Positions 19,254 to 28,342 are shown, counted from the stretch's first letter. The stretch: DNA of 64,000 nt from Clostridium carboxidivorans P7 (GCF_001038625.1 NZ_CP011803.1:2604001-2668000), one strand, 5' to 3'. Numbers and translations are program-made. Notes: generated by a model not told the origin, from the letters alone.

Positions 19254-19463
19254 TTATATATCATTTCTGTATTCTAAAATATCACCTGGTTGGCATCCCA
19301 AAGCTTTACATATTCCTTCTAAAGTTGAAAATCGAATAGCTTTTGCCTTTCCATTCTTTAGTATAGAGAGATTTGCCATAGTTATTCCAACTTTCTCTGA
19401 AAGTTCCGTTACACTCATTTTTCTTTTAGCTAACATCACATCTACATTAATTATAATAGCCAT
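19254..19463 (-). CDS. Small HTH regulator (XRE, YozG-like)
   Basis: 69 residues consisting of a single Cro/CI-type helix-turn-helix: MLAKRKMSVTELSEKVGIT, then NLSILKNGKAKAIRFSTLEG and ICKALGCQPGDILEY. GAGGTGATATA precedes the start. It lies between the two DUF2975 genes on the same strand (9 bases after one, 49 bases before the other), forming a three-gene unit it probably regulates. Confidence 0.9.
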   Translation of the reverse strand: MAIIINVDVMLAKRKMSVTELSEKVGITMANLSILKNGKAKAIRFSTLEGICKALGCQPGDILEYRNDI

Positions 19464-19472
19464 TATATCACC

Positions 19473-19925
19473 TCAGACTGTTAAGTCATTTTCTGATTTT
19501 ATATTTATGGCTTCTTTTAACAGCTTTTGAAGAACAGCAGCAAAAACTGCAATCACAATGGATGCAAAAGTAAAGATAATTGGAAATGCTACAAGACCTG
19601 GTGCATCGTCTGCATCTGCTATGGGAAATAAGAGTGGTATTAGTCCTACATATAAAATACTAATTGTAATTGCGCTGTATTTTATATACTTTAAAGCATT
19701 TACAGCTAAATCTGAGAAAGCTTTTTTATTGTCAATATAGCTTAAAAGTTTTAATGCCTGATACAGAGCAAAGAAAAACAATATTGCTGTGGTATACACA
19801 CCTACTAAAATGGGATAAGACAAATAATTTACAAATCCAGGCAACCAAAATATGCACAAAGCAAGGACTGGACTTCCAATAAAAATAACAGCTATCTTTA
19901 ATAAAATTGTTGATCCTAGTTTCAT
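19473..19925 (-). CDS. DUF2975 family membrane protein, copy 2
   Basis: 150 residues from the ATG at 19925 (MKLGSTILLKIAVIFIGSPVL), preceded by GAGGTG. Four hydrophobic segments, with FALYQALKLLSYIDNKKAFSD and ADADDAPG matching the paralogue downstream. First gene of the DUF2975-HTH-DUF2975 unit. No known activity. Confidence 0.82.
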   Translation of the reverse strand: MKLGSTILLKIAVIFIGSPVLALCIFWLPGFVNYLSYPILVGVYTTAILFFFALYQALKLLSYIDNKKAFSDLAVNALKYIKYSAITISILYVGLIPLLFPIADADDAPGLVAFPIIFTFASIVIAVFAAVLQKLLKEAINIKSENDLTV

Positions 19926-20217
19926 AAAAAGCACCTCATTTTTAATTCTTGTGTATAAGATAACATGCTTTTTATTGTTTTTCAATAAAAACTTATTGAT
20001 TACCACTATGTATTTATTGTTGTATTTGAGATAACTAAACTATACATCAATTATTTTACAAATAAATTAAGAGCACTTCCAATTTATAACTTCTTCCCTT
20101 GTATAAATACTTTAAAAAATAAAAATTATTTACTACAAAAAGAACATATCACAATTTATGAATAAATGCTCTTTATAAATTTACATTTATGTATAATAAG
20201 ACATCATACCCCTACCA

Positions 20218-20384
20218 CTAAATTTTGTGATACTTATGCTGGGGTCTTCCAACTTTACCATACTCAACTAATTTATCTATTTTATTTTCCTTTTCCATAT
20301 ATTCAAGATATCTTCTAACAGTTACCCTTGCTATTCCTAATTTTTCTGCCAATTCCTCCGCTGTAAAATCCTCATAATTCCTTT
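20218..20384 (-). pseudogene. C-terminal remnant of a DcuR/CitB-type response regulator
   Basis: Minus-strand frame reads [20 protein letters not shown] then VRRYLEYMEKENKIDKLVEY and GKVGRPQHKYHKI, stop at 20218. This is the typical C-terminal DNA-binding end of citrate/malate two-component response regulators. The receiver domain is missing; the sequence joins directly to a permease fragment at about 20384. Confidence 0.75.
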
Positions 20385-20640
20385 TTTCTATCTATACCAG
20401 GACCTCCTGCTTTTGCAATAGTTGCAAGATTCATTCCTGCACCTAATGCAACAAGTGTAAAGAACGGACCATCTTTTAGAGATAACAAAGCATAAGCACC
20501 TACATCAGTTTCATCACCATACTGTGATGCAAGTGATGCATATAATCCACCATTACAATTTGTGAGTGCCGAAAGAATAGCTAATGGTGATAACCCACAA
20601 TACTCCTGCAGGTCCAAAAACTTTTCCCACAAAATTAATT
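20385..20640 (-). pseudogene. Internal fragment of a 2-keto-3-deoxygluconate permease-like gene
   Basis: The minus-strand frame includes [20 protein letters not shown] and [18 protein letters not shown], which resemble the KDGT permease family (NGGLYAAL-GQYGD, LSLNDGPFFTM-ALG). It lacks both ends and is fused at one side to the malic enzyme fragment and at the other to the response-regulator remnant. Confidence 0.6.
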
Positions 20641-21026
20641 TCACCAAACACTGGAGCTATAAGTTTTACAGTTTTCACTATATCGTCAATATTCTTTGTA
20701 TCTACGCATATTGGAAATGCATCAACATTTGCAAATTCTTTAAATAAAATTGCCTTACCTTCCATAACTGGTAGTCCAGCTTTAGGACCTATGTCTCCAA
20801 GTCCCAATACTGCTGTTCCATCTGTAACTACTGCAACTAGATTGCCTTTTGAAGTATACTTGTACACGTTTTCTTCATTCTCATGAATCTTTCTACATGG
20901 CTCTGCAACTCCAGGAGTATATGCTAAACTTAAATCATCTCTTGTCTCAACCTTAATCTTTGATACTACTTCAATTTTTCCTGTATTTTTTTCATGTAAT
21001 TTTAAACTTTCTTCAAAATAATTCAT
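20641..21026 (-). pseudogene. N-terminal third of malic enzyme (truncated)
   Basis: Starts at an intact ATG with a GAAGGGAAG ribosome site and reads about 130 residues of NAD(P)-malic enzyme: LSLAYTPGVAEPCRKIHENE, GNLVAVVTDGTAVLGLGDIG, MEGKAILFKEFANVDAFPIC and [11 protein letters not shown]. It then runs into the permease fragment out of context. The NAD-binding and C-terminal domains are gone, so it cannot be an active enzyme. Confidence 0.85.
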
Positions 21027-21275
21027 TTTTAAATCTTCCCTTCATTTTTTATATCAATTTTTTGTAACCGTTTGCTATGAGTAGATAATATCATCAATAT
21101 TTACTTATTAAAATATTTTGAACTTTTAAAATATATTTTGGTCATTAAAAATACTTTGTCTAATTTATAACAACTATTTATCCTCTTTAAAAAGTTAAGT
21201 TATAAAATATTTGTACATTGAACAAAATAGTAAAGTACTACTATGAGTAAACTTTTATACAAGGAGGGATAAATG

Positions 21276-21380
21276 ATGGGTGAAAAACATTGTTGCTCTT
21301 GCACAAGCCAACAAGAAAAAGAAAAGAAAGAAAATAACACTAAAACTAAACATAATAAAAAAACGAATAAGAAGGATTGA
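21276..21380 (+). CDS. Short Cys- and Lys-rich peptide
   Basis: 34 residues, MGEKHCCSCTSQQEKEKKEN followed by a Lys/Asn/Thr-rich tail. A textbook AAGGAGGG ribosome site lies eight bases before this ATG (another ATG immediately precedes it) and a terminator follows 17 bases after the TGA. The CCSC motif suggests metal or thiol chemistry. The coding evidence is the ribosome site, the terminator and the biased composition; no homologue is recognised. Confidence 0.55.
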   Translation: MGEKHCCSCTSQQEKEKKENNTKTKHNKKTNKKD

Positions 21381-21396
21381 TAGTGTAAGGTTTATA

Positions 21397-21430
21397 GGGC
21401 TAGATTAAGCTGAACTAGCTCTATTTTATT
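21397..21430 (+). terminator. Intrinsic terminator after the short Cys-rich gene
   Basis: GGGCTAG / CTAGCTC stem with an 11-base loop followed by TATTTTATTTAT. Confidence 0.6.
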
Positions 21431-21443
21431 TATCTAAAAAACA

Positions 21444-21467
21444 AAACTACTGAATTTACAGTAGTTT
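21444..21467 (-). terminator. Intrinsic terminator after the marR gene
   Basis: Perfect 9-bp stem AAACTACTG / CAGTAGTTT, followed on the minus strand by TGTTTTTTAG. It lies about 70 bases after the stop of the MarR gene. Confidence 0.65.
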
Positions 21468-21536
21468 ATTAATAAAATATGAAATTTGAATCCATATTTG
21501 CTTTCAACACAAGATTTTATTAATGAGAAAAAAATT

Positions 21537-22028
21537 TTAACTTTCCTCTGTATATCTTTTTTTTATTTCATCTTCTGTGTATTTTATAATTTTTGTTCTT
21601 ATATCTAAATATTTTTCCATATCTTCACTGGTAAAATGTGATAATACACTGCTTTGTACACTAGACATTTCCTCTACTAATTTATTGGCAAGTTCTACAC
21701 CTTCTGGTGTTAACTTTATATAAATACGCCTTCTATCCACAGGATGAGGCAATCTTTCTACCAGATATTTTTTTTGCAAGCCATCTACCATATTAGTTGT
21801 AGTCTGCCTTAAAATAGCTAGCTTATCAGCAATTACTGAAGGTTCAATTCCATTTTGATATTTTCTTAAAAGTCTAATTATACGATATTCAGAATAACTA
21901 ACTCCATGATATGTCATCATCTCATTAAACCAAAAATTCATCTGAGTGTTGATGGATGATTGATTATCTAAGGTATCCAATACTTTTTTGCGGAATAAGT
22001 GCTCTGCTTCTATTTTTGAATCATTCAT
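21537..22028 (-). CDS. MarR-family transcriptional regulator
   Basis: 163 residues from the ATG at 22028 (MNDSKIEAEHLFRKKVLDTL); an in-frame ATG at 22085 would add 19 residues and neither has a strong ribosome site. The winged-helix core is clear: YSEYRIIRLLRKYQNGIEPS, AILRQTTTNMVDGLQKKYLV and the wing PVDRRRIYIKLTPEG. It is the last gene behind an FAD oxidoreductase and an MFS exporter on the same strand, which it probably controls. Confidence 0.88.
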   Translation of the reverse strand: MNDSKIEAEHLFRKKVLDTLDNQSSINTQMNFWFNEMMTYHGVSYSEYRIIRLLRKYQNGIEPSVIADKLAILRQTTTNMVDGLQKKYLVERLPHPVDRRRIYIKLTPEGVELANKLVEEMSSVQSSVLSHFTSEDMEKYLDIRTKIIKYTEDEIKKRYTEES

Positions 22029-22182
22029 TGTTATTTTTCTCACTCCTAGTTTATCTAAATATTTAAAGCATGATTGATGCTGCATAACTATATTATATAA
22101 TTAATTATTCATATGTAAAAGAGTGCAATATTTTTTAACCTTTTGCTATCATAATTAAACCTTATTTAAATTTATATATAAA

Positions 22183-23775
22183 TTATTTTCTAAGTCTTCC
22201 TTTATATTCTACTTGATCTAAAGGTATCTCTTTTAAAAGTAGTGCAGAAATAACACCTATACATATGAAACAAGCTGCAGTTATAAATACTGAACGTAAA
22301 GAAGCCTGTAAAGTATTTCTTACAACTTGTACAACTGTATTATATTGAGAAGGATCAGTAAAAGTTGCTTGCAATTGCTTTAGTGAACCTTTATTTACCA
22401 ATACACGTGCTGTAGATACCAGTGATACTTGTTTAGGATTTAAAGAAAGATTGGATATATTACTTACAATAAATTTGGCATAAACACTATTCAGTATAGA
22501 TCCTAGTAGTGCTGGTGCAAGTGCATTTCCTAAAGCAGTAAAGAAGAATAGCGTACCATTACCAACTCCATAATCTTTAGGTTCAATATACGCCATAGCA
22601 CTTAAAGTGTTGATAGAAGGCATCCATGAACCTCCTCCTACATTATAAATAGCTCTGGCAGCAATTATTGCAATTAAAGATATTGTTGCAGGCATTATTC
22701 CAAAGAACAGCATAATCATAACCGCACATGAAGGAGCCAGTACAAGCATCCATTTATAATGTTTAGTTTTATCCATCATAAATCCTGCAAAAGCACCCAT
22801 AAAGATACCTATAAAGCTTGCTGGAATTTCAAGTGTTGCATAAATAGTTGCTGACTTTCCCATAACTCCCTGTACATAAAGACTTAAATAAGTAGCTACA
22901 CAAGTAAGTCCAAATGTCATAGTTACAGATATAAGACAGCATGCTAAAAAGTTTCTGTTTTTCAGTAATTTAGTTGATATTATTGAATATTCTTGGATTC
23001 TTTCTTCGTGTTTCAAAAATAAAGCAAAAACTATTATTGACACAATCAGCATTATGATGATTGTTGGAGAATTCCATGCGAATCTGGATCCTCCCCATGA
23101 CAAAGCTAATAAGAAATTAGAAACAGCAATTGTTAATCCTATAACACCTAAAATATCAATTCTTTTATCAGCATTTTCATTGATAACGTTAGGAACAGTA
23201 AACATTACGAATAAAAATGTTATAAGGAAAATTATTGCCGTAAGTACAAATACATATCTCCATGTCCAGTGTTCTGAAATCAGTGCCGCCAATGTAGGTA
23301 AAGTCAATTGGACTACACTCATTACTGAAAGTATGCTTCCACCTATTTTTCCACGTTCAGTTGGAGGAAACAGCTGACCTAAAAGTGCCATGTATGTGCC
23401 CTGCATAGCTCCAGCGCCGAATCCATTAACTGCATAACCTGCTATAAAAAACCAGATATTTGGAGCTGAAAAACATAGTACCTCCCCAGTTACCATAAGT
23501 CCTAATACAATTAATAGTATCTTTTTCTTACCATATATATCCCCCATCTTCCCCCAGAATGGAGCTGCAATAGCACCTGTTAAACTAAATACCATAGGTG
23601 CCCATGAATAATATGTAAGACCATTTAGTTCTCCTGAAATCATCGGAAGCAGAGCATTTGCCTTATATCTAGTAGACCAATATGCAAAACCGCAAATTAA
23701 AATGGCAATAGCGCAAAGAGTCTTTCTCTTAGATGACATTGTTTCAAGTTCATCAGTTTTTAGACCTCCTGGCAT
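22183..23775 (-). CDS. MFS transporter, DHA2 family
   Basis: 530 residues. Start at 23775 is supported by GGGGGG eight bases upstream. Fourteen membrane helices are expected. Motif A-like region FWGKMGDIYGKKKILLIVLG near residue 78. A periplasm-side loop (residues about 430-490) has no recognised domain. It lies 117 bases after the FAD-dependent oxidoreductase gene and 98 bases before marR. Possibly exports or imports the small molecule handled by that oxidoreductase. Function inferred from family only. Confidence 0.9.
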   Translation of the reverse strand: MPGGLKTDELETMSSKRKTLCAIAILICGFAYWSTRYKANALLPMISGELNGLTYYSWAPMVFSLTGAIAAPFWGKMGDIYGKKKILLIVLGLMVTGEVLCFSAPNIWFFIAGYAVNGFGAGAMQGTYMALLGQLFPPTERGKIGGSILSVMSVVQLTLPTLAALISEHWTWRYVFVLTAIIFLITFLFVMFTVPNVINENADKRIDILGVIGLTIAVSNFLLALSWGGSRFAWNSPTIIIMLIVSIIVFALFLKHEERIQEYSIISTKLLKNRNFLACCLISVTMTFGLTCVATYLSLYVQGVMGKSATIYATLEIPASFIGIFMGAFAGFMMDKTKHYKWMLVLAPSCAVMIMLFFGIMPATISLIAIIAARAIYNVGGGSWMPSINTLSAMAYIEPKDYGVGNGTLFFFTALGNALAPALLGSILNSVYAKFIVSNISNLSLNPKQVSLVSTARVLVNKGSLKQLQATFTDPSQYNTVVQVVRNTLQASLRSVFITAACFICIGVISALLLKEIPLDQVEYKGRLRK

Positions 23776-23892
23776 AACATTATCCCCCCATATTCTATTT
23801 TCTTTATAAGATAAACAGATTCCATAGTTATATTATCCCCTCAGTAAAATAATAAGCCAACTTTATTATTTTAAAATTCATATAAAGTATCT

Positions 23893-25236
23893 TTATCTTG
23901 GAATATAAACATTTTGATTTTTTAATATTCTTTGTACCTTCTTGATATCCACTTGACGTACATTTGTATTATCTTCTAATGATACTGCTGCTGCTACTCC
24001 AGCTGCTTGTCCTAAACTTGCACAGTGAGGAATCAAATTTGACCAATCATTAGCTTCATGAGTTGATGAGAAAGATCGTCCTGCAACTAAAAGGTTTTCA
24101 ATTTTTTCTGGTACCATAACCCTATAAGGTATTTCTGTAGGTGTCTGACAAACATTAAAGTTGAATGGTGGAACTACTGCTATAATATCTTCATGTTCAT
24201 AAGTGTTGTCTAAGTCCATTTTCGAAAGTGTGTATAATCCGTGGATCCTCCTGCTGCCGCGGGTGCCTGTTTGAGGTGCAATATCTATTAAATATGCATT
24301 TTTAAAACCTGGAACATTTTCCTTTAAATAATCTATTGCTTCAAGCATTGTACGGCGTACACCCATTTGTGTTTCTGTTAAGTCTTTAATATCCAGACAA
24401 TATCTAGGAAGCCAGTTATTTATCCAACACTGATCATTACGTGGTGTGGCATGAGGAGACATTTTAAAGCCTGTAATTTTACTCATATTAGCCATATGCA
24501 CACTATACCACTCTTGAAAATTATCTGCCTTCCATTCTGCAAATGTTCTAAAATCTACTCCACCTAAGCGATAAACAGATGCTGTGTTTGCACTTCTAAG
24601 TGATTGATTACGATCTTCATCAAAATCACCACCTGCAAATGAACATATATCAGCGTCGCCTGTGCAATCGATTACAACTTTTCCAAGAATCGCCTTACGG
24701 CCTTCTTTACTCTCAATAATTACACCTTTTATGGTATCGCCATCCATTATAGCTCCAACACTCCAGCATTCTAAGTAAGGAATAATCTTATTGCCTTCTT
24801 CTGTAATCATCTGGTCCAATACAATTTTTAGTTGATTTGGATCTAAATATGCACCATAATTAATACTTCCATTAAGCACAAATCCCCAATAACCAGCCCA
24901 TTTTTTTAAAAGCATTGGATCTTTACTTCCTGCTTCTTCTTTCTTAGGTCCTAAAACACCATATGGAAGCTTACTCATGCGATCAATCCATTCCTGTTGT
25001 AATCCCATGATCATTCTTTTCTCACCAAATGATAAATGAGGAATTAAAATAACAAAACCTCCTGTAGCCATACCACCTAAATGTCCATAACGTTCTACAA
25101 GAATTACTTTCTTAGCCCCAGCACGTGCAGCTGCAACAGCTGCTGAATGTCCTGCAGGACCAGAACCAACAACCAGAACATCAGCTTCATCAAATACTGG
25201 AACTTCTCGTGATGATTCTACAACAATTTTACTCAT
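23893..25236 (-). CDS. FAD-dependent oxidoreductase (PF12831-type)
   Basis: 447 residues. The dinucleotide-binding motif DVLVVGSGPAGHSAAVAAAR near residue 20 is followed by VERYGHLGGMATGG, typical of the FAD-dependent family with PF12831. Later VVIDCTGDADICSFAGGDFD and LLVAGRSFSSTHEA complete the FAD domain; the C-terminus ends ASLGQAAGVAAAVSL. AGGAGG before the ATG. First gene of the oxidoreductase-MFS-MarR cluster. Substrate unknown; the clustering with an exporter and a MarR regulator suggests handling of a xenobiotic or organic acid. Confidence 0.85.
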   Translation of the reverse strand: MSKIVVESSREVPVFDEADVLVVGSGPAGHSAAVAAARAGAKKVILVERYGHLGGMATGGFVILIPHLSFGEKRMIMGLQQEWIDRMSKLPYGVLGPKKEEAGSKDPMLLKKWAGYWGFVLNGSINYGAYLDPNQLKIVLDQMITEEGNKIIPYLECWSVGAIMDGDTIKGVIIESKEGRKAILGKVVIDCTGDADICSFAGGDFDEDRNQSLRSANTASVYRLGGVDFRTFAEWKADNFQEWYSVHMANMSKITGFKMSPHATPRNDQCWINNWLPRYCLDIKDLTETQMGVRRTMLEAIDYLKENVPGFKNAYLIDIAPQTGTRGSRRIHGLYTLSKMDLDNTYEHEDIIAVVPPFNFNVCQTPTEIPYRVMVPEKIENLLVAGRSFSSTHEANDWSNLIPHCASLGQAAGVAAAVSLEDNTNVRQVDIKKVQRILKNQNVYIPR

Positions 25237-25503
25237 ATGTTACCTCCTAAAATAAAAAGTATTTTTCTAAATTTATAACAAATATAACAATTTAAATTAG
25301 TTGTATTTATTATTATAAAAAAAATTATAATAAAATTTTTTACTATAATTTTTTTTATAATACAATATTAGCATATTGTAAATACGATTGCAATAACATT
25401 TTCAGAATATTCAAATTGTAACAATTCATAGCCCGCAATATAATTTTAGTAGGCAAAAATAGTAGTAATTGCTTCTTATAAAAATGAAATTTCCTACTTT
25501 AAC

Positions 25504-25531
25504 TTTACACAAACATGAAGCTGCCTATAAT
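25504..25531 (+). promoter_or_regulatory. Promoter of the 25586-26790 gene pair
   Basis: TTTACA at 25504-25509 and TATAAT at 25526-25531 with a 16-base spacer, 55 bases before the first ATG. A second candidate lies upstream: TTGTAA 25416-25421, 17 bases, TATAAT 25439-25444. The rest of the 25237-25585 gap is very AT-rich with nothing else recognised. Confidence 0.55.
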
Positions 25532-25585
25532 AGAAAAATTAGACAAAATATGATAAAATATAAGCTATAGAAAGGAGATGAAATA

Positions 25586-25936
25586 ATGGAAACTAGATTA
25601 GAAGAAAAAAGAAGAGCAGAAATAAGTATGCACTTTTCAGAATTTGAAATGCCTCCAATGCAGGATATACTAATAGTTGGCAAAAGAGCACCAATTGGAC
25701 CCGAAGCTGCTAAAAGAATGGTAGATATACTTTCTCCAGAACAATATGAAATAGTTAGAATTGATCATCCACAGATCGAAGCAATTGTAATAAGAAAGTT
25801 TTTACTAAGTATGATACCAAAGGATAAACTGATTTCAATAATACTGGAAGAAGGAGGGAAAGTTGCTAACGAGTCTATGATTATAAGATCACAGATTAAC
25901 ATATCTATTCATGTTAGCAAATCCATTGAGTTATGA
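25586..25936 (+). CDS. Unrecognised 116-residue protein coupled to the CBS-GGDEF gene
   Basis: GAAAGGAGATG precedes the ATG. The protein has alternating hydrophobic/charged segments (MQDILIVGKRAPIGPEAAKR, MVDILSPEQYEIVRIDHPQI) with no signal peptide, membrane helix or known motif. Its TGA overlaps the next ATG (ATGA), so it is translationally coupled to the GGDEF protein and likely works with it. I do not recognise the family. Confidence 0.75.
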   Translation: METRLEEKRRAEISMHFSEFEMPPMQDILIVGKRAPIGPEAAKRMVDILSPEQYEIVRIDHPQIEAIVIRKFLLSMIPKDKLISIILEEGGKVANESMIIRSQINISIHVSKSIEL

Positions 25937-26790
25937 TACGAAAAGCTTTAAATATACTAGATAAAAATTTTATGAAAGTTAATATTTTAAATGGTGTCAG
26001 AAGGGTGCAAAATGCTTTTTATGAAAAAAATATTAATTGTTTTGCTGCCTATGACGATGAAAAGCTGGTTGGTGTAGTTACACAAAAAGAATTAATTGCT
26101 GCACATCCTAATAGAATAATTGCTGATGCTATGACAGATAAATATAGATGTATAGATTGTTCAACACCTACCTGGAAAATCAAAGAAATATTTGACTCCA
26201 ATAAAGATATATGCGTAATATTTGTAGAAGAAAATAATGATCTTAAAGGTTTCTTAACAAGAACAATCTTAAATATAGAGTTAGCAAAACAATTTGATTT
26301 ACTTACTGGGCTTTATAAAAGTGACTACATATTTTATAATACATATAAATTAATAAATAACGGAAATGAACTATCTTTAATTTTTATTGATTTAAATAAT
26401 TTCGGAATCATTGATAAAAAATATGGTCATATAAATGGCGATCTAATATTAAAAAATGTAGCAAAAATATTAAAAGAAAATGTTACTAAAGATAGTTATT
26501 TATGCAGATACGCAGGAGATGAATTTGCAGTATTAACACCTTTTTGTATAGACAAATGTAAGCTATTCGCCGAAAAGTTGATAAATGCTATAAATTCATA
26601 TAAATTTCCTAACAATATTCCTGTTTCAGCATCAATAGGCATTACAGGATATAAAAATCATAATAATAAAACAGCTGACACTATAAGTATTATAAATAAA
26701 CTAATAAATATAGCAAGTTTAGCATCTACAAAGGCAAAAAAGAAGGTTGATACCTCAATTATTATTGAAAATGCACCTATACTTGCATAA
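25933..26790 (+). CDS. CBS domain plus GGDEF diguanylate cyclase
   Basis: 285 residues. Residues about 15-120 form a CBS pair (CFAAYDDEKLVGVVTQKELI, then ICVIFVEENNDLKGFLTRTI). The GGDEF domain follows from about 130 (FDLLTGLYKSDYIFYN, LIFIDLNNFGIIDKKYGHIN), with the active-site motif as AGDEFAVL near 196. AGDEF is a usual functional variant of GGDEF, so it may synthesise c-di-GMP, with the CBS pair possibly sensing nucleotides. The start codon overlaps the stop of the preceding gene. A c-di-GMP-I riboswitch begins only a few bases after its stop codon. Confidence 0.85.
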   Translation: MIRKALNILDKNFMKVNILNGVRRVQNAFYEKNINCFAAYDDEKLVGVVTQKELIAAHPNRIIADAMTDKYRCIDCSTPTWKIKEIFDSNKDICVIFVEENNDLKGFLTRTILNIELAKQFDLLTGLYKSDYIFYNTYKLINNGNELSLIFIDLNNFGIIDKKYGHINGDLILKNVAKILKENVTKDSYLCRYAGDEFAVLTPFCIDKCKLFAEKLINAINSYKFPNNIPVSASIGITGYKNHNNKTADTISIINKLINIASLASTKAKKKVDTSIIIENAPILA

Positions 26791-26796
26791 AATTGA

Positions 26797-26930
26797 AAAA
26801 GGCAAACCCATTGAAAAGTGGGGACGCAAAGCCATGAGTCTAAAGCAATTTTAACTGCTATGACAGTCAGGTTGCCAATGAATTAAGAAATCACTCATGG
26901 CAGGCAACATCTATAGTGCCTGCCACTTTT
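26797..26930 (+). promoter_or_regulatory. Cyclic-di-GMP-I (GEMM) riboswitch with terminator, no gene downstream
   Basis: Core elements are GGCAAACCC at 26801, a GAAA tetraloop, GGGACGCAAAGCCA at 26821, CTAAAG, CAGTCAGG and the closing GGTTGCC at 26870; GGCAA/TTGCC forms P1. A terminator hairpin follows: GGCAGGCA (26899) with TGCCTGCC (26917), then ACTTTT. GTTGCC can alternatively pair with GGCAAC, and GCCATGAG with CTCATGGC, giving a classical switch. The next plus-strand gene is 13.8 kb away, so no controlled gene is visible. Confidence 0.85.
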
Positions 26931-27030
26931 ATAAAATTTAATTCACATCATATGATAAACTTTCAAAATTAAAGTATATATCTTCTTTTCAATTATATCC
27001 CAACTTTATCATCATTTTTTGTTTTCAAAA

Positions 27031-28098
27031 TTAATGCTCATGTCTATGATGAATATCTGGCGAATGTGGATGGGTATGTTCTATAGCCTTATGTGTATGC
27101 ATATGTGAATGATATCCATTTATGATAACCTGATCAGGAGTATGTTCATGATTATGATGACCATCATTATGATCATGCCTATGTTCATGCTGTATAGCCT
27201 TATGAATATGAGGGTGATAGTGTTCTTCCTTTAATAAAAGAACTGTTCCTATAATCATAATAGGAAGTGATATAAAAAACATAGCACTTGGAGTGTCTTT
27301 CAATAAAATAAAAGATAAAATAACTCCAATAAATGGCGCTGTTCCATATAATGCACTTGTTCTTGTACTTCCTAAATCCCTCATGGCAAATACAAATAAT
27401 ACAATGCTTAGACCATAGCAAAAAAATCCTATAATCATAGCAGATATTGAAATTGTTAAGCTTGGTATTTGATTACCAAGTATCATAGCTAGAATGAATG
27501 AAAAAGAACCTGATATAATTCCTTTTATTGTTACAATGGAAAAAGGATTTTTTGCAGAAATATTTCTTGTAAAATTATTATCTATTCCCCAACAAAAACA
27601 AGCCAGTACAATTCCAAAAGAACCTATAGAAAATCCCCATTGATTTTTAAAATCCCAGGACAAGATAATACTTGCCATAGTAATTAATACTACAGCACTT
27701 AAAATTTGTTTTCCTGCATTTTCTTTAAAAAATACTATTGCAATTATGGTAGTTGCAACTCCTTCAAAATTTAACAACAGTGAAGCAGTTGAGGCAGGAG
27801 TTACTTTAAGACAATTTAACAAAATAATAGGCGCTATAATTCCTCCTGCAATACTTGCACCTAAAAGCCAGGGAAAATCCTTTTTCTTTAAAGGTGCTTC
27901 ATTTAAAGCTTGTTTTTTAACAAGTGAAGTGACAATCTGGAAGATTAACAAGCCAACTCCACTGCCAAGATATAAAAATGCAGCAAGAGGAATAGGATCA
28001 ATTTTACCTAAAAGCATCTTGGTTATAGGTGCACTGGCTCCAAATAAAATTGCAGATAATAATGCCATCATAATTGGATAAGCTTTTGATTTATTCAT
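27031..28098 (-). CDS. EamA (DMT) transporter with histidine-rich tail
   Basis: 355 residues from the ATG at 28098 (MNKSKAYPIMMALLSAILFG), set by GGAGAGGAGAG; an earlier in-frame start lacks a ribosome site. Two EamA domains with ten membrane helices are expected (LLNFEGVATTIIAIVFFKE near 130; LGSTRTSALYGTAPFIGV near 250). The final 65 residues are hydrophilic and contain more than 20 histidines in HxHxH-type clusters, an unusual addition for this family. It lies beside the cobalt importer operon and may move or buffer a divalent metal such as cobalt or nickel; this is inference. Confidence 0.85.
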   Translation of the reverse strand: MNKSKAYPIMMALLSAILFGASAPITKMLLGKIDPIPLAAFLYLGSGVGLLIFQIVTSLVKKQALNEAPLKKKDFPWLLGASIAGGIIAPIILLNCLKVTPASTASLLLNFEGVATTIIAIVFFKENAGKQILSAVVLITMASIILSWDFKNQWGFSIGSFGIVLACFCWGIDNNFTRNISAKNPFSIVTIKGIISGSFSFILAMILGNQIPSLTISISAMIIGFFCYGLSIVLFVFAMRDLGSTRTSALYGTAPFIGVILSFILLKDTPSAMFFISLPIMIIGTVLLLKEEHYHPHIHKAIQHEHRHDHNDGHHNHEHTPDQVIINGYHSHMHTHKAIEHTHPHSPDIHHRHEH

Positions 28099-28149
28099 TA
28101 TACTCTCCTCTCCTATATAGTTCATACAAATTTGACTTAATATAAGCAT

Positions 28150-28262
28150 AATGCAAAGCAACTTTTTCAGAGGACAGAGGACAATTGACAGAGGACAGTG
28201 GAGGAAAACTCACCTTCATTGTCCTCTGTCCTCTGTCAATTGTCCTCTTTAAAAAGTTATGT
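28150..28262. repeat. Palindromic intergenic repeat, short form, copy C (inverted)
   Basis: GCAACTTTTTCAGAGGACAG at the left end is the reverse of the right end of copies A and B; the right end carries CCTTCATTGTCCTCTGTCC then AATTGTCCTCTTTAAAAAG. The middle is only about 20 bases (GGAGGAAAACTCA), as in the short copy B. Confidence 0.75.
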
Positions 28263-28342
28263 AATTTAATTATACCAGTAATTATGAGTATAGTTACATC
28301 ACCATTAAAAATATCACTATATAATTTTTCTCATAAAATTAA

